A stretch of DNA of 64,000 bases, from contig JBFWRU010000010.1 of the NCBI GenBank assembly GCA_050248735.1, positions 72,150-136,149 of the forward strand, read 5' to 3'. Below the pieces are notes generated by a model. That model did not search any database and was not told the origin of the DNA. It was given only the letters and a program-made list of their open reading frames with translations. The position numbers and the translations under genes were made by a program. This document shows positions 45,238 through 54,777 of this stretch, piece after piece. Within the stretch, counting starts at the first letter, position 1; every line of letters begins with the position of its first letter. This DNA comes from JACKFE01 sp050248735 (GTDB taxonomy: Bacteria; Nitrospirota; Nitrospiria; Nitrospirales; UBA8639).

Positions 45238-46215
45238 TTAACGTTGGATTTTCAAGAGTGGTCCCATCCAATAGCGCATAGGACGGTCACCCTCGGCCGC
45301 CTTATGAGGTAAGTGTGCGATATACCAAAAGACTGAATTCGTTTCCTGGATATTTTCTTTTCCCATGAAATCGAGATCTCCCCGTGCGCCGAAGGGCCAT
45401 CCTGAATCTTCATCAGGATAATATTGACGAACTGAAATGTCCCGGTCGGAGAATTTTCCTGATTGGCCGTCGTGAGGTCCCGGGATAATCCACACCCCGT
45501 GCCCTGTTTCGTAATCCCGAACGAACCAGACGCGGTCTTGGCTGTCCTTCGCCGGTTTCTTATCGTCCGTTTCGGTTACATACTTTTTCCAGCCAGGCCC
45601 CCACCCCTTATCCTCTGACACGTTCTTATCCCAGACGAATACTTGATCCTGGTCTGGTCCGCCGATATCAAAATCCAGTCGCCAATAGGCATGGTGGTCA
45701 TGATCGGTATTGCAGGACAGATTCCAGCTTTGCACGCTGGGATAGAGCCGTCCGTCTTCACTCAGGTACCAGGCCTGGTATAAATGATATTGCCCGATCT
45801 TGGCGAACACCCCGGTTTCCAACCACTGAACTCCGTCAATGGTAAGCGTCCGCGTACAGAGCTTATTGCCTTGGCAATTATTGTTTTTGGAGAGGTTCTG
45901 TGGACTGATTCGGTCTTCAAACGGCCCGCAACGGCCGCTGGACCGGCCGACGCCAAACCAGCTGAACGGATGCCAGGCGGGCCATTCCCTGACATATTTG
46001 ACACGTATGACCGGTAGACTGGCTTTGGCCAGGACTTGTTCCCCCTCATACGAGACATGTTTAATTGCCAAACCTGCTGCATCTTTCATTTCCAGTTGCA
46101 GTTTCCATTTCCCCCACTCGAAGGGTTGGGATTCCCAGTCGGCAGAGGCCGGCGAGACGAGAGCGGTCAAACCGAGTATCAAGAACGTAATCAGAAATGA
46201 ACGTGTATAAGTCAT
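45238..46215 (-). CDS. Exported protein resembling a copper amine oxidase core fragment
   Basis: Protein of 325 residues with a signal peptide (SFLITFLILGLTALVSPASA). The mature part has DAAGLAIKHVSYEGEQVLAKASLP and, near residue 185, HDHHAYWRLDFDIGGPDQDQV, which by eye recall segments of the copper amine oxidase catalytic domain (GLxIxxVxYxG and HxH..RLDxDxxG). The Asn-Tyr-Asp-Tyr cofactor site is not visible, and the protein is half the normal length. It may be a structural relative without the quinone cofactor. It follows the 46257-47060 gene by 41 bp. Confidence 0.55.
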   Translation of the reverse strand: MTYTRSFLITFLILGLTALVSPASADWESQPFEWGKWKLQLEMKDAAGLAIKHVSYEGEQVLAKASLPVIRVKYVREWPAWHPFSWFGVGRSSGRCGPFEDRISPQNLSKNNNCQGNKLCTRTLTIDGVQWLETGVFAKIGQYHLYQAWYLSEDGRLYPSVQSWNLSCNTDHDHHAYWRLDFDIGGPDQDQVFVWDKNVSEDKGWGPGWKKYVTETDDKKPAKDSQDRVWFVRDYETGHGVWIIPGPHDGQSGKFSDRDISVRQYYPDEDSGWPFGARGDLDFMGKENIQETNSVFWYIAHLPHKAAEGDRPMRYWMGPLLKIQR

Positions 46216-46256
46216 GTCAGAGACTCCTCATTGGTCATCCGCACCGATTCAATGAT

Positions 46257-47060
46257 TTATTGTGGCCCGGGTTCTTTTCCGGCATCCAAAACCGTGTCAG
46301 TGGTGAGGTCCACACGGGCAAAAAACAATGCCAGGCTTTCCGCAGTCTCGGAAAACGTGACCCACAGCACACGATTGCCAAAGCCCGCTTCATCGCTCAC
46401 CCAAAAATATCGATATTCCTCGGGGGAGGTCAGGATGGCATGGCCAAATAAATTCCGCACGTCTTGAGCAATTCGTGGATCTTGTCGTGCGAGGGCAATG
46501 GCATGCTCAATTTCTTCAGGGCTTTCCTCAGGTTGGTAGCCTTTTCGAGAGTCCCGTTGCACCGACACAACATTATTCTCCTTGAGGCACACATGGATCG
46601 CCGAGTTGTGCGTATAGCTGTAATAGGTGAGGCGATGAACCTTGTCCTGCTTGGAAGGATGATTCGATGCATTCCTGGGGGCGGATCCTTCCTCCTGAAC
46701 GGTAATGCGGCATTGGTTGGCGGCGACCTCTTCCATGGCAATGAATCCGTACCGCTCTCCCAATTCGGTTTTTACGGTTGGGTCTTGCTCTGCGGCGGTT
46801 CGTAAGGCCGATGAGTCTTTCTCAACGATGACGATGTTGGGAATATTTCCTTGCAGGGCCGGGGAAAGCGAAGAGTCAACAGGCTGGCGGGCTCCCCCTT
46901 CCGGTGGCAATTCAAGGGTCAATTCGGTCAGCATCGGGGGAGAGGCAGGGAGGGGTTTCTTCGGGATTTTGGATAGCTCCACCGACGTACAGCCAAGAAA
47001 CATTCCACCCATCATTCCTGCTATCAAAAGGACGATGAAAGGATTCCGTTTTATTTCCAC
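46257..47060 (-). CDS. Putative lipoprotein, operon partner of the amine-oxidase-like gene
   Basis: Protein of 267 residues. The N-terminus (MEIKRNPFIVLLIAGMMGGMFLGCTS) ends at a probable lipobox Cys24, and a Pro-rich linker follows. The segment HRLTYYSYTHNSAIHVCLKENNVVSVQ resembles the N-terminal repeat domains of copper amine oxidases. I chose the GTG at 47060, which has AAGGAG upstream; a longer form from 47096 is possible. The pair of short exported genes may together correspond to parts of a larger amine-oxidase-like protein. Confidence 0.5.
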   Translation of the reverse strand: MEIKRNPFIVLLIAGMMGGMFLGCTSVELSKIPKKPLPASPPMLTELTLELPPEGGARQPVDSSLSPALQGNIPNIVIVEKDSSALRTAAEQDPTVKTELGERYGFIAMEEVAANQCRITVQEEGSAPRNASNHPSKQDKVHRLTYYSYTHNSAIHVCLKENNVVSVQRDSRKGYQPEESPEEIEHAIALARQDPRIAQDVRNLFGHAILTSPEEYRYFWVSDEAGFGNRVLWVTFSETAESLALFFARVDLTTDTVLDAGKEPGPQ

Positions 47061-47328
47061 AACCACGACTCCTTCGCTCAGATTGATCGAATCCAACAGG
47101 ACAAAAGGGAGAGGGCATGAGACACTGATGACGTACCTTAAAAATTCTGCAAAATAAAAGCAATAGGTCGATGATATCCATGGTTATATGGCCATGAAGA
47201 ACCAGGTCCTCGATTCCTTGTCCACAAGGATGTAATCGAACAAAAGATTTTCAGACTAATACCAATAGTCGATTTCGATCGACTGAATTTTGTGTCTCGA
47301 CAAATTTTATCGGTAAAGGGGTATGACC

Positions 47329-48117
47329 ATGACAGCACGAAAATCAATGCAGTGGCGTGGAGTGATGATCTGGGGATGTTTCATCTGTCTTCTGGTGATG
47401 GGTCAGCCGCTGCTGGCCTTTGATGCGGGCAACTGGGATACGCTGCTGAAAAAATACGTAGCGCCGAAGACCATCGAGGGGATTCCTCTCCAGGCTGTGA
47501 ATTATCGGGCTCTGCAAAAAGACCCGCTTTACAGGAATGTCATAACCGATCTGGAAACGGTACAACTTTCCAATTTTAAGACAAAGGAAGAACGACTGGC
47601 TTTCTGGATCAACGCCTACAACATTATGGCGATTAAAGTGGTCTTGGATCATTATCCGGTTACGAGCATTAAGGATGCGGGAGGATTGATCTATCCGGTT
47701 TGGAAGCTGACGGTTGGCACGGTCGGCGGGAAAGAACGAACCCTCAATGAAATCGAGCATGACATTTTACGAAAAATGGGAGAGCCACGGATTCACGTGG
47801 GGATCGTGTGCGCCTCGTTGAGTTGCCCTGATCTTCGTCCTGAAGCCTATACCCCGAAACAATTGAATGAACAGTTGGATGATCAGATGAAGTCCTTTCT
47901 TGCCAATGAGAAAAAAGGTCTTCAGATCGATGCCACCAATCAACGAGTATATCTTTCGTCCATCTTTAAATGGGTTTCGGAGGATTTCGAATTCCAAGGA
48001 GGAGTACGTCCGTATTTGGCGGGATATGTGCCCGAACAGATCTCGGCTATGTTGAATAATGACAAATTCCGAGTCAGTCATCTGGACTATAATTGGAACC
48101 TGAATAAATCTTCATGA
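47329..48117 (+). CDS. DUF547 family exported protein
   Basis: Protein of 262 residues with a signal peptide (MIWGCFICLLVMGQPLLAFDAGN). The DUF547 core is visible as AFWINAYNIMAIKVVLDHYPVTSI near residue 95 and RIHVGIVCASLSCPDLRPEAYTP near 150, with the conserved Cys pair in CASLSC. The family is thought to be thiol-protease-like by fold but its function is unproven. A second ATG at 47329 is better spaced from AAAGGGG than the first at 47323. It stands alone. Confidence 0.88.
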   Translation: MTARKSMQWRGVMIWGCFICLLVMGQPLLAFDAGNWDTLLKKYVAPKTIEGIPLQAVNYRALQKDPLYRNVITDLETVQLSNFKTKEERLAFWINAYNIMAIKVVLDHYPVTSIKDAGGLIYPVWKLTVGTVGGKERTLNEIEHDILRKMGEPRIHVGIVCASLSCPDLRPEAYTPKQLNEQLDDQMKSFLANEKKGLQIDATNQRVYLSSIFKWVSEDFEFQGGVRPYLAGYVPEQISAMLNNDKFRVSHLDYNWNLNKSS

Positions 48118-48223
48118 AATAATAGTTTGTAGATGAAACATTGTTTAGTTGTAATTATATCGCGAAAGCCTTCCCTTAAGAATTTTCTGGCCGCTTGGAT
48201 TAGGCAATTTCCACCCACATTAA

Positions 48224-50740
48224 CTAGCGCTTTTTGATGCCTCTGGTGGGAGGAGCTTGGAGTGGATCATCCGGCCAAAAATGTTTGGGGTAGCGGCCTT
48301 TCAATTCTTTTCTGACTTCCACATATCCGGTTTTCCAAAAACTTTTCAAATCCTGGGTGACTTGAACCGGTCTCCGGGCCGGCGAGAGCAGATGAATCAA
48401 GACCGGGACGTTGTCCTTGGCTATACGGGGGGTCTCGGTCATGCCGAAGAGTTCCTGGAGACGGACCGCCAGAATGGGAACTTCTCCTGATTCGTAATCC
48501 AGGGCAATGCGGGATCCGGTGGGGACGGGCAAATGGGTTGGAGCCAGGGTATCCAGAGAGCGGCGCTGATCCGGCGAAAGAAGGGCCTGCAGCGGCCAGG
48601 TCAGGTCAACTCGCTTCAATTGGGAAAAACTGAAAATGTCGATGAGGTAGGGGCCTAACCAGTTTTCGAGTGTGTTCAATAGAGACTCATCCGTTACGTC
48701 CGGCCAGGCGGCTTCGGATCCCATGACTCGATGAAGAAACCGGACACGACTCTGCCAATTTCGCTGTTCCTTAGACCAAGGCAGAGAAGCAATGCCCTGG
48801 CTCCGAATGCCTTGAAGCAGAACAGTCATCACAAGTTCGGGGTCGGGTTTGTGGAGGCGACTTTCTTCGAGTGTGAGTTCTCCCAGGCGGAGCTGCCTGC
48901 TTGCAATGGCGGATTGTGTCGATTCATCCCAGGTCACCAGTTCTGTCCTCTGGATGAGATTGGAGAAATGTTTGGAGAGATCGTCCCGATGTATGGGGGC
49001 GGCCAGGTAAATGCGGGAGACGGGTCGGGTCCCATCCAAATCGGCAATCACGAGAAATTCGTCATGTTCCAACGGGTCAGGTTGGTGAAAGCGCGCCAGG
49101 CGGCCATTCGCCATCTTGTATCGTCGGCTTCCATCCGCTTGGCGTTGAGCGATCCGGTCGGGATAGGCCAGGGCAAGCAGGATGCCAATGGCGTCGGGTT
49201 GATGGTGGTTCCGTGGCCGTGATTGCACGGAAAGGCCCAGGTCCCGTTGCCAGGCTTGAGAAGCCTGGCGGATCCGCTGGATCACTCCAGAGCCGGTATG
49301 CCGATTGGTTTGCCGGTCATATTCCTCCATTCGACTTCGAATGTCTGTCTGGCTCTGAGCGGTTGTTCCCTTCAAGAAGTCCTGTTCGTTCAATATGGCC
49401 GCCAGGTCACAGGCCAACGGCCCATATTTCATCGTGGCACCTTGTAAGACCATATGGGCCAGTCGGGGATGGACCGGCAAGCCGCTCATTTTCCGTCCAT
49501 GTTCTGTCACCCGGCCATCCCCGTCCAACGCCCCAAGAAATTGAAGAAGTTGCCGTGCTTGAGCCAACGCTCCCGCCGGTGGCGGATCAAGCCAGGAAAG
49601 CTCTGAGGCATCCTGGATGCCCCACACGGCCAGTTCCAGGGCGAGTGAAGTCAGATCGGCTTGAAGAATTTCCGGTGGTGTCCGGGTAGCCAATGTTCGT
49701 TGGGAGGCTTCCGCCCAACATCTGACGCACAGGCCGGGTTCGGTCCGTCCGGCTCGTCCGCGACGTTGCTCCGAAGAGGCTTGAGAAATATTCACCGTCG
49801 TCAATCGGCTCATGCCGCTCCGTGGGTCGAAGCGTGGGACACGCATGAGTCCGGTATCCAACACCATGCGGATACCTTCGATCGTCAGACTGCTTTCGGC
49901 AATGTTGGTGCTGAGGACGATCTTTCGCCACCCTGGGGGCGGGGGGAGAATGGCCTGGTCCTGGGCTTGCGGTGAGAGATCCCCATAGAGGGGAGCAATC
50001 ATGGTCTGTGGGGGAAGCGTGAGAGCCGACAAATGCTGCTCCAGTCGGCGAATTTCTCCGGCCCCTGGCAAAAAGACCAACAGATTGCCGGAATCAGTTT
50101 GCAGTAAACGGTGAATGGCTTTGGCCAGGTGTTGAGCAAAATCCCGGTTTTCCAATGGACCGAGGTATCGGGTGTCGACCGGATACATTCTCCCGGCACA
50201 CGTCACGACCGGTGCCTGTTGCCATTGTTGAGTCAGTGGTCGAATGTCCAGCGTGGCCGACATGATTAAAATTCTAAGGTCTTTGCGAAATAGCGATTGG
50301 GTCTGAAGTGTCAGTGCCAGGCCCAGGTCAGCCTGGAGATTCCGTTCATGAAATTCGTCAAAGATGACCAGCCCATACTCGTTGAGAGAAGGATCCTGTT
50401 GCAGCATGCGGGTCAGGATGCCTTCTGTCACCACTTCGATGATAGTCGTGGGACCGATCTTCGTGTCCAACCGGGTACGGTAGCCAATGATGCCTCCCAC
50501 CGGTTCATTCATCAACGAGGCCATGCGGCGGGCCGCAGCGCGCGCCGCCAACCGTCGCGGCTCCAGCATGATGATTTTCTTCGAGCCACGCCATGGTTCT
50601 TGCAGTAAAGCCAAGGGGACCTGAGTCGTTTTTCCGGCCCCTGGGTCCGCGCTGAGCAGAACAAGAAGGTGGTGATTCAGCGCGTGCTGCAACTGAGGAA
50701 GGATGGAAAAGATGGGAAGCGGTGTCGGGTTTATCAACAT
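48224..50740 (-). CDS. hrpB: ATP-dependent helicase HrpB
   Basis: DEAH-box RNA helicase of 838 residues. Walker A is GAGKTTQVPLALL near residue 34, motif II is DEFHERN near 127 and ESSLTIEG follows. The helicase C-terminal half, the winged-helix region and the HrpB-specific C-terminal domain (LSPARRPVQVTQDLKSFWKTGY) complete the usual length. Members act in mRNA decay or ribosome maturation, though the bacterial role is loosely defined. It is monocistronic with a start ATG at 50740. Confidence 0.95.
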   Translation of the reverse strand: MLINPTPLPIFSILPQLQHALNHHLLVLLSADPGAGKTTQVPLALLQEPWRGSKKIIMLEPRRLAARAAARRMASLMNEPVGGIIGYRTRLDTKIGPTTIIEVVTEGILTRMLQQDPSLNEYGLVIFDEFHERNLQADLGLALTLQTQSLFRKDLRILIMSATLDIRPLTQQWQQAPVVTCAGRMYPVDTRYLGPLENRDFAQHLAKAIHRLLQTDSGNLLVFLPGAGEIRRLEQHLSALTLPPQTMIAPLYGDLSPQAQDQAILPPPPGWRKIVLSTNIAESSLTIEGIRMVLDTGLMRVPRFDPRSGMSRLTTVNISQASSEQRRGRAGRTEPGLCVRCWAEASQRTLATRTPPEILQADLTSLALELAVWGIQDASELSWLDPPPAGALAQARQLLQFLGALDGDGRVTEHGRKMSGLPVHPRLAHMVLQGATMKYGPLACDLAAILNEQDFLKGTTAQSQTDIRSRMEEYDRQTNRHTGSGVIQRIRQASQAWQRDLGLSVQSRPRNHHQPDAIGILLALAYPDRIAQRQADGSRRYKMANGRLARFHQPDPLEHDEFLVIADLDGTRPVSRIYLAAPIHRDDLSKHFSNLIQRTELVTWDESTQSAIASRQLRLGELTLEESRLHKPDPELVMTVLLQGIRSQGIASLPWSKEQRNWQSRVRFLHRVMGSEAAWPDVTDESLLNTLENWLGPYLIDIFSFSQLKRVDLTWPLQALLSPDQRRSLDTLAPTHLPVPTGSRIALDYESGEVPILAVRLQELFGMTETPRIAKDNVPVLIHLLSPARRPVQVTQDLKSFWKTGYVEVRKELKGRYPKHFWPDDPLQAPPTRGIKKR

Positions 50741-50997
50741 AATCTCGGGACGTACGATTCCTCGTTCCGTTCCCTGGTGTCCGACAGATAGATGATTCGT
50801 TCCAACGCTATGTGAGTGCCAGACGAAATGGTGGACAGCACCCTACTTGCTTTCTTCGCAAGTCAGATCACTCTATAATAGTGAGAGGGCACAAAATGAT
50901 CAGAAATGATGGTACGAAGAACATGGTTGTGATCTCTCGGGCCAAGGTAATGTGGATGAGCTGGCATCAATTAATTATATGAGGAGGAAATAAAAGT

Positions 50998-52068
50998 ATG
51001 AATGTAAGGCAATCAACCCTGAATCGAATATTGGTGTGTGGAATAATGGGCTTCTTCATCTTGAGTTCCAATGGGTTGGGACATGAATTAGGTCATGATG
51101 CAGTCGGCAATATGATCACCGTTGACGGTCTGACGGTACCTGACATCGGTCCCTTACCGACGGCCGTGCCGGTTCCTGCGACCAATTTAAATTATGCCGC
51201 CAAGATTTCTTTAGGGGAACAATTGTATTTTGATGGACGGTTATCCAAAAACAATGCGATCTCCTGTGCGTTTTGCCATAATCCGGTCGCCGGCTTTGCC
51301 GATCCCAATCAGACCTCGGTTGGCGTAGGAGGCAAACGGGGAGGGCGACAGGCACCCACCGTTTATAACACCGCGTTCAATCCGGTTCAATTTTGGGATG
51401 GGCGGGCCGGGTCGTTGGAGGAGCAAGCCATTGGGCCCATTCACAATCCTGTTGAAATGGCGGAGACGCATGAAAATGTCGTTCCCAAAATCGGGAAAAT
51501 CAAAGGCTACCAAGAACAGTTTCAAAAAGTATTTGGAACCGGCGTCAGTTTGCAGGGAGTCGCTGAGGCGATCGCTGCCTATGAGCGAACCATTATTTCC
51601 ACCAATTCGGCGTTCGATCAGTTTGTGTTAGGGGATACGAAGGCTATGGATGAGTCGGCGCAGAGGGGAATGGGTCTCTTTAAAGGAAAGGCCCAATGTA
51701 TTCTCTGTCACAATGGTCCCAATTTCACGGACAATCATTTTCATAATCTGGGCGTTCCGCAGGTCGGGCCTCAGGCAGAAGACTTAGGCCGTTATTATGT
51801 GACACGGCGGGATCGTGACAAAGGGGCGTTCAAGACACCAACGTTGCGGAGTATCACGGAAACCGCGCCCTACATGCATGACGGGGCTTTTAAGACTCTG
51901 GAAGAGGTCATCGACTTTTTCGATAAAGGCGGGAATGCCAACCCGAACTTGAGTCCCCTGATGAAACCCTTGGGACTCTCGGAGCAGGAAAAAACCGATT
52001 TACTGGCCTTTCTCCAAGCCTTAACCGGCGAACCTATTCCCTTTGAATTCCCGAAATTACCGGAATAG
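50998..52068 (+). CDS. Di-haem cytochrome c peroxidase (MauG/CcpA family)
   Basis: Periplasmic di-haem enzyme of 356 residues. After a signal-like leader (ILVCGIMGFFILSSNGLG) the first haem site is CAFCH at residues 90-94 and the second is CILCH at 234-238. The usual family segments APTVYNTAFNPVQFWDGR and RDKGAFKTPTLRSI are present. It should reduce hydrogen peroxide with electrons from a small cytochrome, and the next gene, 73 bp away, encodes such a cytochrome. AGGAGG precedes the ATG. Confidence 0.95.
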   Translation: MNVRQSTLNRILVCGIMGFFILSSNGLGHELGHDAVGNMITVDGLTVPDIGPLPTAVPVPATNLNYAAKISLGEQLYFDGRLSKNNAISCAFCHNPVAGFADPNQTSVGVGGKRGGRQAPTVYNTAFNPVQFWDGRAGSLEEQAIGPIHNPVEMAETHENVVPKIGKIKGYQEQFQKVFGTGVSLQGVAEAIAAYERTIISTNSAFDQFVLGDTKAMDESAQRGMGLFKGKAQCILCHNGPNFTDNHFHNLGVPQVGPQAEDLGRYYVTRRDRDKGAFKTPTLRSITETAPYMHDGAFKTLEEVIDFFDKGGNANPNLSPLMKPLGLSEQEKTDLLAFLQALTGEPIPFEFPKLPE

Positions 52069-52141
52069 CGATAATAGGGAAAACTTGGGGAAGGGGTTGT
52101 TGATCTGATGACCTTCATAAGGCAAGCAGGAAAGGAGAGCT

Positions 52142-52483
52142 ATGCGAGGTCTGTTATTGGTGAGTATGGTATTGGCGTGCTTTTCAGGAATAGCGCTCGC
52201 TCAAGGGAAATCTGCAAATGTCGAAGCGGGAGCCGGGGTCTATCGAACCAATTGCGTGAGTTGTCACGGAACAAAAGGGAAGGGAGATGGCCCCGTTGCT
52301 GTCCACCTAACTCCGCCGCCTGCGGACTTGACCAGTAAGACCGTCAAGGGAAAAAATGATCAGGACCTGTTGAAAATCATTCGGGAGGGAAAGCCTGGAA
52401 CGTCCATGCCGGCTTGGAAGGGTGGATTATCCGACCAACAAATACAGGATGTGCTGGCCTATATTAGAACGTTTGGGGGATAA
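52142..52483 (+). CDS. Small class I cytochrome c
   Basis: Periplasmic electron carrier of 113 residues with a signal peptide (LLLVSMVLACFSGIALAQ), one haem site CVSCH at residues 38-42 and a likely axial Met in TSMPAWKGG near residue 91. AAAGGAGAG precedes the ATG. Together with the di-haem peroxidase upstream it probably forms a peroxide-detoxifying pair. The 3' end overlaps the convergent dapF gene by 20 bp. Confidence 0.94.
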   Translation: MRGLLLVSMVLACFSGIALAQGKSANVEAGAGVYRTNCVSCHGTKGKGDGPVAVHLTPPPADLTSKTVKGKNDQDLLKIIREGKPGTSMPAWKGGLSDQQIQDVLAYIRTFGG

Positions 52484-53420
52484 GTGCCGGAGCGAGGTTC
52501 TGGGGAGACGGCAGAGGAGAGGGACGAACGGTTTTTCCGAGTGGGATTTTCGCCAGGCTTGCAACGAAGCCGGAACTCATTTCTCCACGGCCCACCTCCA
52601 TGACCGGTCCTTTCATGGTGATGGAATATTGAGGGTCTACCGTAATTTCCAATATGCCGCCCGGGGCTTTCACCGTCACGGGACTTTTCACTATACCCAG
52701 GCGAACGCCTGCGCAGGCGGCCGCACAGGCTGAAGAGCCTGAAGCTTGAGTCTCTCCCGCTCCACGTTCCCAGATCAGGATGGAGATGGCTCGAGGTCCG
52801 GTGGGAACGGCTAATTGAACGTTGGTCCGTCTTGGGAAAATCGTATGATTTTCCAATTCAGGGCCGATCTGCAGGAGTTCCTCCCGGCTCCACCTCTCAT
52901 CCTTCTTTCGATACACCACACAGTGAGGATTGCCGACACTTACCCCCGTGAATCGTAAGGATTGTCCGGCAGCTTTCACGGGTTGCTGAATCAATTCAGG
53001 GACACGCAAGGTACAGGGGAGTGAGATGGGTCGAAAGGAGGCCTTGCCCATTTGCACTGTCGCGCCGGTGACTTCCCCTTGTCCATTGACCTCCAGGGAT
53101 ATTTCAACCAATCCCCCTTTGGTCTCAACCGTAAAGTGTTTCTTTTTCGTGAGCTTGGTGTGATAGAGATAGCAGCCGAAAATTCGTAACCCGTTGCCGG
53201 ACTTTTCGGCTTCACTGCCGTCCGGGTTGTAAATTCGCAAACCAAAGTCGGCTTTTTTGGACGGCGCCAGGGCCAGAATCCCATCGCTGCCAATCCCCCA
53301 ATTGCGATCACAGAGGGCGCGAATGGCGCGAGGAGTCAGCTTAAAGGTCAGATTGGCAGGATTCAGGGCAATGTAATCATTACCGAGTCCGTGCCCCTTA
53401 AAAAAGAGGTTTTTCTTCAT
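52464..53420 (-). CDS. dapF: Diaminopimelate epimerase-like protein with both catalytic Cys replaced
   Basis: DapF-type fold of 318 residues for the last steps of lysine and peptidoglycan precursor synthesis. The family order is intact (GHGLGNDYIAL near residue 11, NPDGSEAEKSGNGLR near 67, SVGNPHCVVY near 157, ERGAGETQASGSSA near 224). However, the first catalytic Cys (normally C-GNG) reads S-GNG and the second (normally ACG) reads ASG, in both cases a serine by the nucleotide sequence. Two-base epimerisation would therefore need another residue. A Cys lies two codons after the second site. It may act on another substrate or be inactive. Confidence 0.85.
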   Translation of the reverse strand: MKKNLFFKGHGLGNDYIALNPANLTFKLTPRAIRALCDRNWGIGSDGILALAPSKKADFGLRIYNPDGSEAEKSGNGLRIFGCYLYHTKLTKKKHFTVETKGGLVEISLEVNGQGEVTGATVQMGKASFRPISLPCTLRVPELIQQPVKAAGQSLRFTGVSVGNPHCVVYRKKDERWSREELLQIGPELENHTIFPRRTNVQLAVPTGPRAISILIWERGAGETQASGSSACAAACAGVRLGIVKSPVTVKAPGGILEITVDPQYSITMKGPVMEVGRGEMSSGFVASLAKIPLGKTVRPSPLPSPQNLAPALIPQTF

Positions 53421-54006
53421 TCCGACTCCCACATTGGGTGGCTCTGGTTCGGGTTTTGGCCATTTTAACGACCTCTTGCCCGTCTCACGGTAGGACCTCG
53501 ATTATAGGACAAAATGCCTTAAGAGGAAAGTCCTAAATACTATATGGGAGCAGGGATCGGTGAAAAATATTGAACGCCGAGGAAGGGAGGCATCTGAAAG
53601 TGGGAGGTGAATCTCACTCGTACCCATGAGGTGGGTTATTCCGCGACAAGGCACCATTTCATTTACGACGGTGACGTAGGCCCCAACCGGTTTGCGATTT
53701 TCTTGACGTTTTTAAATAATGATGAGATGTTCCGCAATCCAAAAGAGAAAATACTCATGCCTCGAAAAAATATCATTCCCGGGGTGCTTTGGGTAGCCTG
53801 AGGTTCTCATTTTCTGTACAACCTTTATCAGAGCCTTGGGGCAGAGAGTTGGAGCATGACCTTCGCTTCATTCGGTGGATCTTTTGGCCGCCAGAACAAC
53901 ATGGGCCGGAGCCCAGGAATGAAAAGGAAAGTGTTTACGCCTTAAGATCAATTCAAGATTCCATGCAGATTCATGGGTTTCAACTGGACTTGGGAGGAAA
54001 AGGACG
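53421..54006. other. Gene-free region before the tail-collar protein
   Basis: This 586 bp stretch has two in-phase open frames (53607-53801 and 53789-54010) without convincing ribosome sites or protein-like composition, so I do not call them genes. I see no tRNA or clear hairpin. It must contain the promoter of the gene at 54007. Confidence 0.4.
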
Positions 54007-54609
54007 ATGAAAACACACACATTTTCTTCGCTCGGGGTCGCCTTACTCGGCGGCATGTGTTTGATGGTTTCTCCAATTTATGCAGCTTCTGAGCCCTTCG
54101 TGGGAGAAATCATGATGACGGGAGCCAATTATTGTCCCAGAGGTTGGGCTAATGCTGATGGGCAACTGCTTCCCATTAATCAGAACCAGGCGTTGTTTGC
54201 CTTGTTAGGGGTCAACTATGGAGGTGATGGTCGCACGACTTTCGGGTTGCCTGATCTGCGGGGGCGTGTTGCAATACATGCGGGAAATGGGCCGGGCCTG
54301 ACTCAACGAGCCCAGGGTGAAAAGGGAGGAGAAGAACAGCATACCCTCGTGGCAAGCGAGGCGCCTTCTTCGCAGCCTGCTTCAGATTCGACTTCCAGAG
54401 GCAATATTCAGAGCGCGGGATCTGGTAGAGCCTGGGCCGTCCAGGGCGGGGGGGCCGACTTAAGAAGGCCCGGAGCAGGTCCCTTGAATCCACGTCGCCA
54501 TCTCCCCCAGGCGGCCTCAGGAACAGGTGCTCCTCACAACGTCATGCAGCCGTTTCTGAGTGTCAGGTTTTGCATCGCCTTGCAGGGGATTTTCCCTTCG
54601 AGGAATTAA
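54007..54609 (+). CDS. Exported phage tail-collar-like domain protein
   Basis: Protein of 200 residues with a signal peptide (SLGVALLGGMCLMVSPIYA) followed by a tail-collar (Mdp-type) domain: GEIMMTGANYCPRGWANADG near residue 35 and LFALLGVNYGGDGRTTFGLPDLRGRVAIHAG near 62. The C-terminal half is Gly/Ser/Pro-rich and ends MQPFLSVRFCIALQG, matching tail-fibre collar proteins. Unlike phage versions it carries a Sec signal, so it is probably a cell-surface or periplasmic protein. It is not next to other phage genes. Confidence 0.88.
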   Translation: MKTHTFSSLGVALLGGMCLMVSPIYAASEPFVGEIMMTGANYCPRGWANADGQLLPINQNQALFALLGVNYGGDGRTTFGLPDLRGRVAIHAGNGPGLTQRAQGEKGGEEQHTLVASEAPSSQPASDSTSRGNIQSAGSGRAWAVQGGGADLRRPGAGPLNPRRHLPQAASGTGAPHNVMQPFLSVRFCIALQGIFPSRN

Positions 54610-54777
54610 ACGCGCTCACATTCGCGCTTGTATGACGGAGATGCAGACGGGCCGGGATTCGTTAGCGGCGGGTCGTGCTCTCGAAAGCCGCTGGCGTGAC
54701 CGTATCCGTTTTCGATCGTATTAACCCTGTCAGGCGAACTCAAGATTGATCTTGTGTCCGGACCTATGCCCGGTTGG

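Noticed and set aside
53607..54010. Two short open frames before the tail-collar gene
   Set aside because: Neither has a ribosome site at usable spacing, and the composition is not protein-like.
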